A stretch of 5,454 nucleotides of DNA, from positions 1 through 5,454 of the forward strand of contig JAWOGL010000073.1 in NCBI GenBank assembly GCA_046496945.1. The letters are read 5' to 3'. Both the position numbers and the translations under genes were made by a program. This document shows, in pieces, positions 4,010 through 5,454 of the stretch. The DNA is from Desulfonatronovibrio sp046496945 (GTDB lineage: Bacteria > Desulfobacterota > Desulfovibrionia > Desulfovibrionales > Desulfonatronovibrionaceae). Each line of letters begins with the position of its first letter. Within the stretch, counting starts at the first letter, position 1. The notes below the pieces were generated by a model. That model was not told the DNA's origin and made no database searches. It was given only the letters and a program-made list of their open reading frames with translations.

Positions 4010-5454
4010 GTGCAAAATAACATAGAACGTCCCTGGATCGAAAATTATGATCAGGAAGTAAATCCGAATCTTCATTATGAAGACATACCTGTCTACGAAT
4101 ATCTGGACCGCATTGCCCGGAAACATCCCCACAGAAAAGCCATTGTTTTCAACAACTGGAAAATAACTTATAAAAAACTTAAAGAACTCAGTGAAACTGT
4201 AGCTGCCAATTTGCGGGCCTACGGGTTGAATCCCGGAGACAGGGTGGCGATTATGCTGCCCAATCTGCCTCAAACCATAATAGCTTACTGGGGTGTTCTC
4301 AAGGCCGGAGGCACCGTGGTCATGACCAATCCATTATACATGGAAAAGGAAATGATCCATCATTTTACGGATTCCGGCGCCAAATTCCTGATCACCCTTG
4401 ATATGCTCTGGCCCAAAATAGCAGAGCTTATGCCGCGTTTCTCCCTGAACAGGGTTTTTATAACCCGTATCCCGGACTGTCTCTGCTTCCCCCTGACCAT
4501 GCTGTACAGCCTGAAAACGCGCAGGGAAAATAAAATTCCCCATGTGCCATATGATGACCATAAAATTGTTTCCTGGAAAAAACTGGTAAAAAAGACGGAT
4601 AATTTTATAAAACATACTCCCAGCCCCAGACATGACCTGGCGGCTCTCCAGTATACCGGAGGCACTACCGGCGTATCCAAGGGAGTGATGCTCACCCATT
4701 ACAATCTTTCGGCAAATATCAAACAGGCCATGACTGTACTCCATGAAGTTGGTCCTGAAAATACCGTCCTGGGGCTTTTGCCCTATTTTCATATTTACGG
4801 CCTGACTGTGTGCGTTAATTTTGCCACGGCCATCGGCGGGACCCTGGCTCCTTATCCCAGATTTGTGCCCAGAGAGGTCTTAAAAGCCATCCAGAAAGTC
4901 AAGCCTACGATATTTCCCTGCGCGCCCGCGGTATTCATGGCCCTGCTGCAGCAAAAAGACATTGACAAGTTTGACCTGTCTTCCATTAACTATTGCGTTT
5001 CCGGCTCAGCCCCTATCCCTGTAGAAATTATCGAAAAGTTCAAGAAAATGACTGGAGCCGAGATTGTTGAAGGCTATGGACTTACCGAGGCTTCGCCCAT
5101 TACTCATCTGAACCCTTTGAGAGGTAAGCGCAAATATGGTTCCATTGGTATGCCTTTCCCGGACACTGACGCAGCCATCGTAGACATGGAACTGGGAACG
5201 GTCAGACTGCCTTCGGGCAAGATCGGAGAGCTTGTGATCAAAGGTCCCCAGGTAATGAAAGGCTACTGGAACAGACCGGACGAGACTGCCGGGGCCCTCA
5301 GGAACAACTGGCTTTATACCGGCGATATTGCATATATGGATGAAGAAGGTTATTTTTATATTGTTGACCGCAAAAAAGACTTGATTATTACCGGTGGATA
5401 CAATGTTTATCCCAGGGAAATTGACGAGGTTCTGCACGAACATCCCAAGGTCAA
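4010..5454 (+). CDS. fadD: Long-chain fatty acid--CoA ligase (FadD-like), 3' end beyond window
   Basis: AMP-forming acyl-CoA synthetase of the ANL superfamily. It activates fatty acids through an acyl-adenylate to acyl-CoA for beta-oxidation, phospholipid synthesis or fatty-acid salvage, at the inner face of the membrane. The 481 visible codons start (V/M)QNNIERPWIENYDQ. Landmarks are VAIMLPNLPQ (79-88), NPLYMEKE (107-114), the AMP-binding P-loop YTGGTTGVSKG (215-225), PYFHIYG (258-264), YGLTEASP (356-363), YTGD (436-439) with the ribose-binding Asp439, and the hinge region DRKKDLIITGGYNVYPREID (453-472). FadD proteins are about 550-565 residues, so about 80 C-terminal residues with the catalytic lysine region are outside the window. 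The start is GTG with a good ribosome binding site. The gene is divergent from htrA. Longer open frames on the opposite strand here are shadows. Confidence 0.95.
   Translation, partial: MQNNIERPWIENYDQEVNPNLHYEDIPVYEYLDRIARKHPHRKAIVFNNWKITYKKLKELSETVAANLRAYGLNPGDRVAIMLPNLPQTIIAYWGVLKAGGTVVMTNPLYMEKEMIHHFTDSGAKFLITLDMLWPKIAELMPRFSLNRVFITRIPDCLCFPLTMLYSLKTRRENKIPHVPYDDHKIVSWKKLVKKTDNFIKHTPSPRHDLAALQYTGGTTGVSKGVMLTHYNLSANIKQAMTVLHEVGPENTVLGLLPYFHIYGLTVCVNFATAIGGTLAPYPRFVPREVLKAIQKVKPTIFPCAPAVFMALLQQKDIDKFDLSSINYCVSGSAPIPVEIIEKFKKMTGAEIVEGYGLTEASPITHLNPLRGKRKYGSIGMPFPDTDAAIVDMELGTVRLPSGKIGELVIKGPQVMKGYWNRPDETAGALRNNWLYTGDIAYMDEEGYFYIVDRKKDLIITGGYNVYPREIDEVLHEHPKV

Noticed and set aside
3974..4273. 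Minus-strand open frame of 99 codons across the ligase start
   Set aside because: Overlaps the ligase N-terminus, ends in the intergenic region, and has no recognisable domain or translation signal.
4334..4792. Minus-strand open frames of 152 and 111 codons
   Set aside because: Antisense to the P-loop region of the acyl-CoA ligase; low-complexity, unfamiliar translations.
5006..5443. Minus-strand open frame of 145 codons
   Set aside because: Antisense to the most conserved part of the ligase (YGLTE to the hinge); shadow frame.
1..5454. CRISPR array, insertion sequence, phage or defence genes, riboswitch
   Set aside because: No regularly spaced repeats, transposase motifs, terminal repeats or recognisable riboswitch cores were seen on either strand; all long coding stretches belong to housekeeping families.

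Overview
This window reads as an ordinary housekeeping stretch from a Gram-negative bacterium, most likely a Desulfovibrionales-type sulfate reducer or relative (Desulfobacterota). Three things point there: the gene order ispE, tRNA-Gln, prs, rplY, which I remember as typical of that group; the YARQDRKVVPRVPIS form of the Prs flexible loop; and the wording of the acyl-CoA ligase N-terminus. Genus-level placement is not possible. Base composition looks moderate (roughly half G+C by eye, not computed), with AT-rich intergenic DNA. I see no insertion sequence, phage gene, CRISPR array or other sign of transfer.

Positions 1-3701 are one co-directional block on the minus strand. In transcription order it holds a two-PDZ periplasmic serine protease of the HtrA/DegP family (2274-3701), a strong hairpin (2238-2267), the MEP-pathway kinase IspE (1347-2216), tRNA-Gln(UUG) (1268-1342), PRPP synthetase Prs (290-1237), and the start of the long (CTC-type) ribosomal protein L25 (1-234, cut by the window edge). 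ispE, the tRNA and prs are packed very tightly, with 4 nt between the ispE stop and the tRNA 5' end and 30 nt between the tRNA CCA and the prs start. The tRNA is therefore probably cut out of a polycistronic RNA. Candidate internal promoters lie just ahead of the tRNA (in the ispE 3' end) and ahead of rplY.

Positions 3702-4009 are a 308-bp divergent intergenic region holding the htrA leader, weak promoter candidates and several short dyads or repeats that could be operators. From 4010 to the window end, on the plus strand, is the first ~481 codons of a FadD-like long-chain acyl-CoA synthetase with a GTG start.

Functionally the set is core metabolism and envelope maintenance: isoprenoid precursor synthesis (IspE), PRPP for nucleotides (Prs), translation (tRNA-Gln, L25), periplasmic protein quality control (HtrA) and fatty-acid activation (FadD). 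I found no convincing undescribed system. The points most worth checking are the RNA-processing and attenuation architecture of the minus-strand block and the repeated dyad motif in the divergent promoter region.
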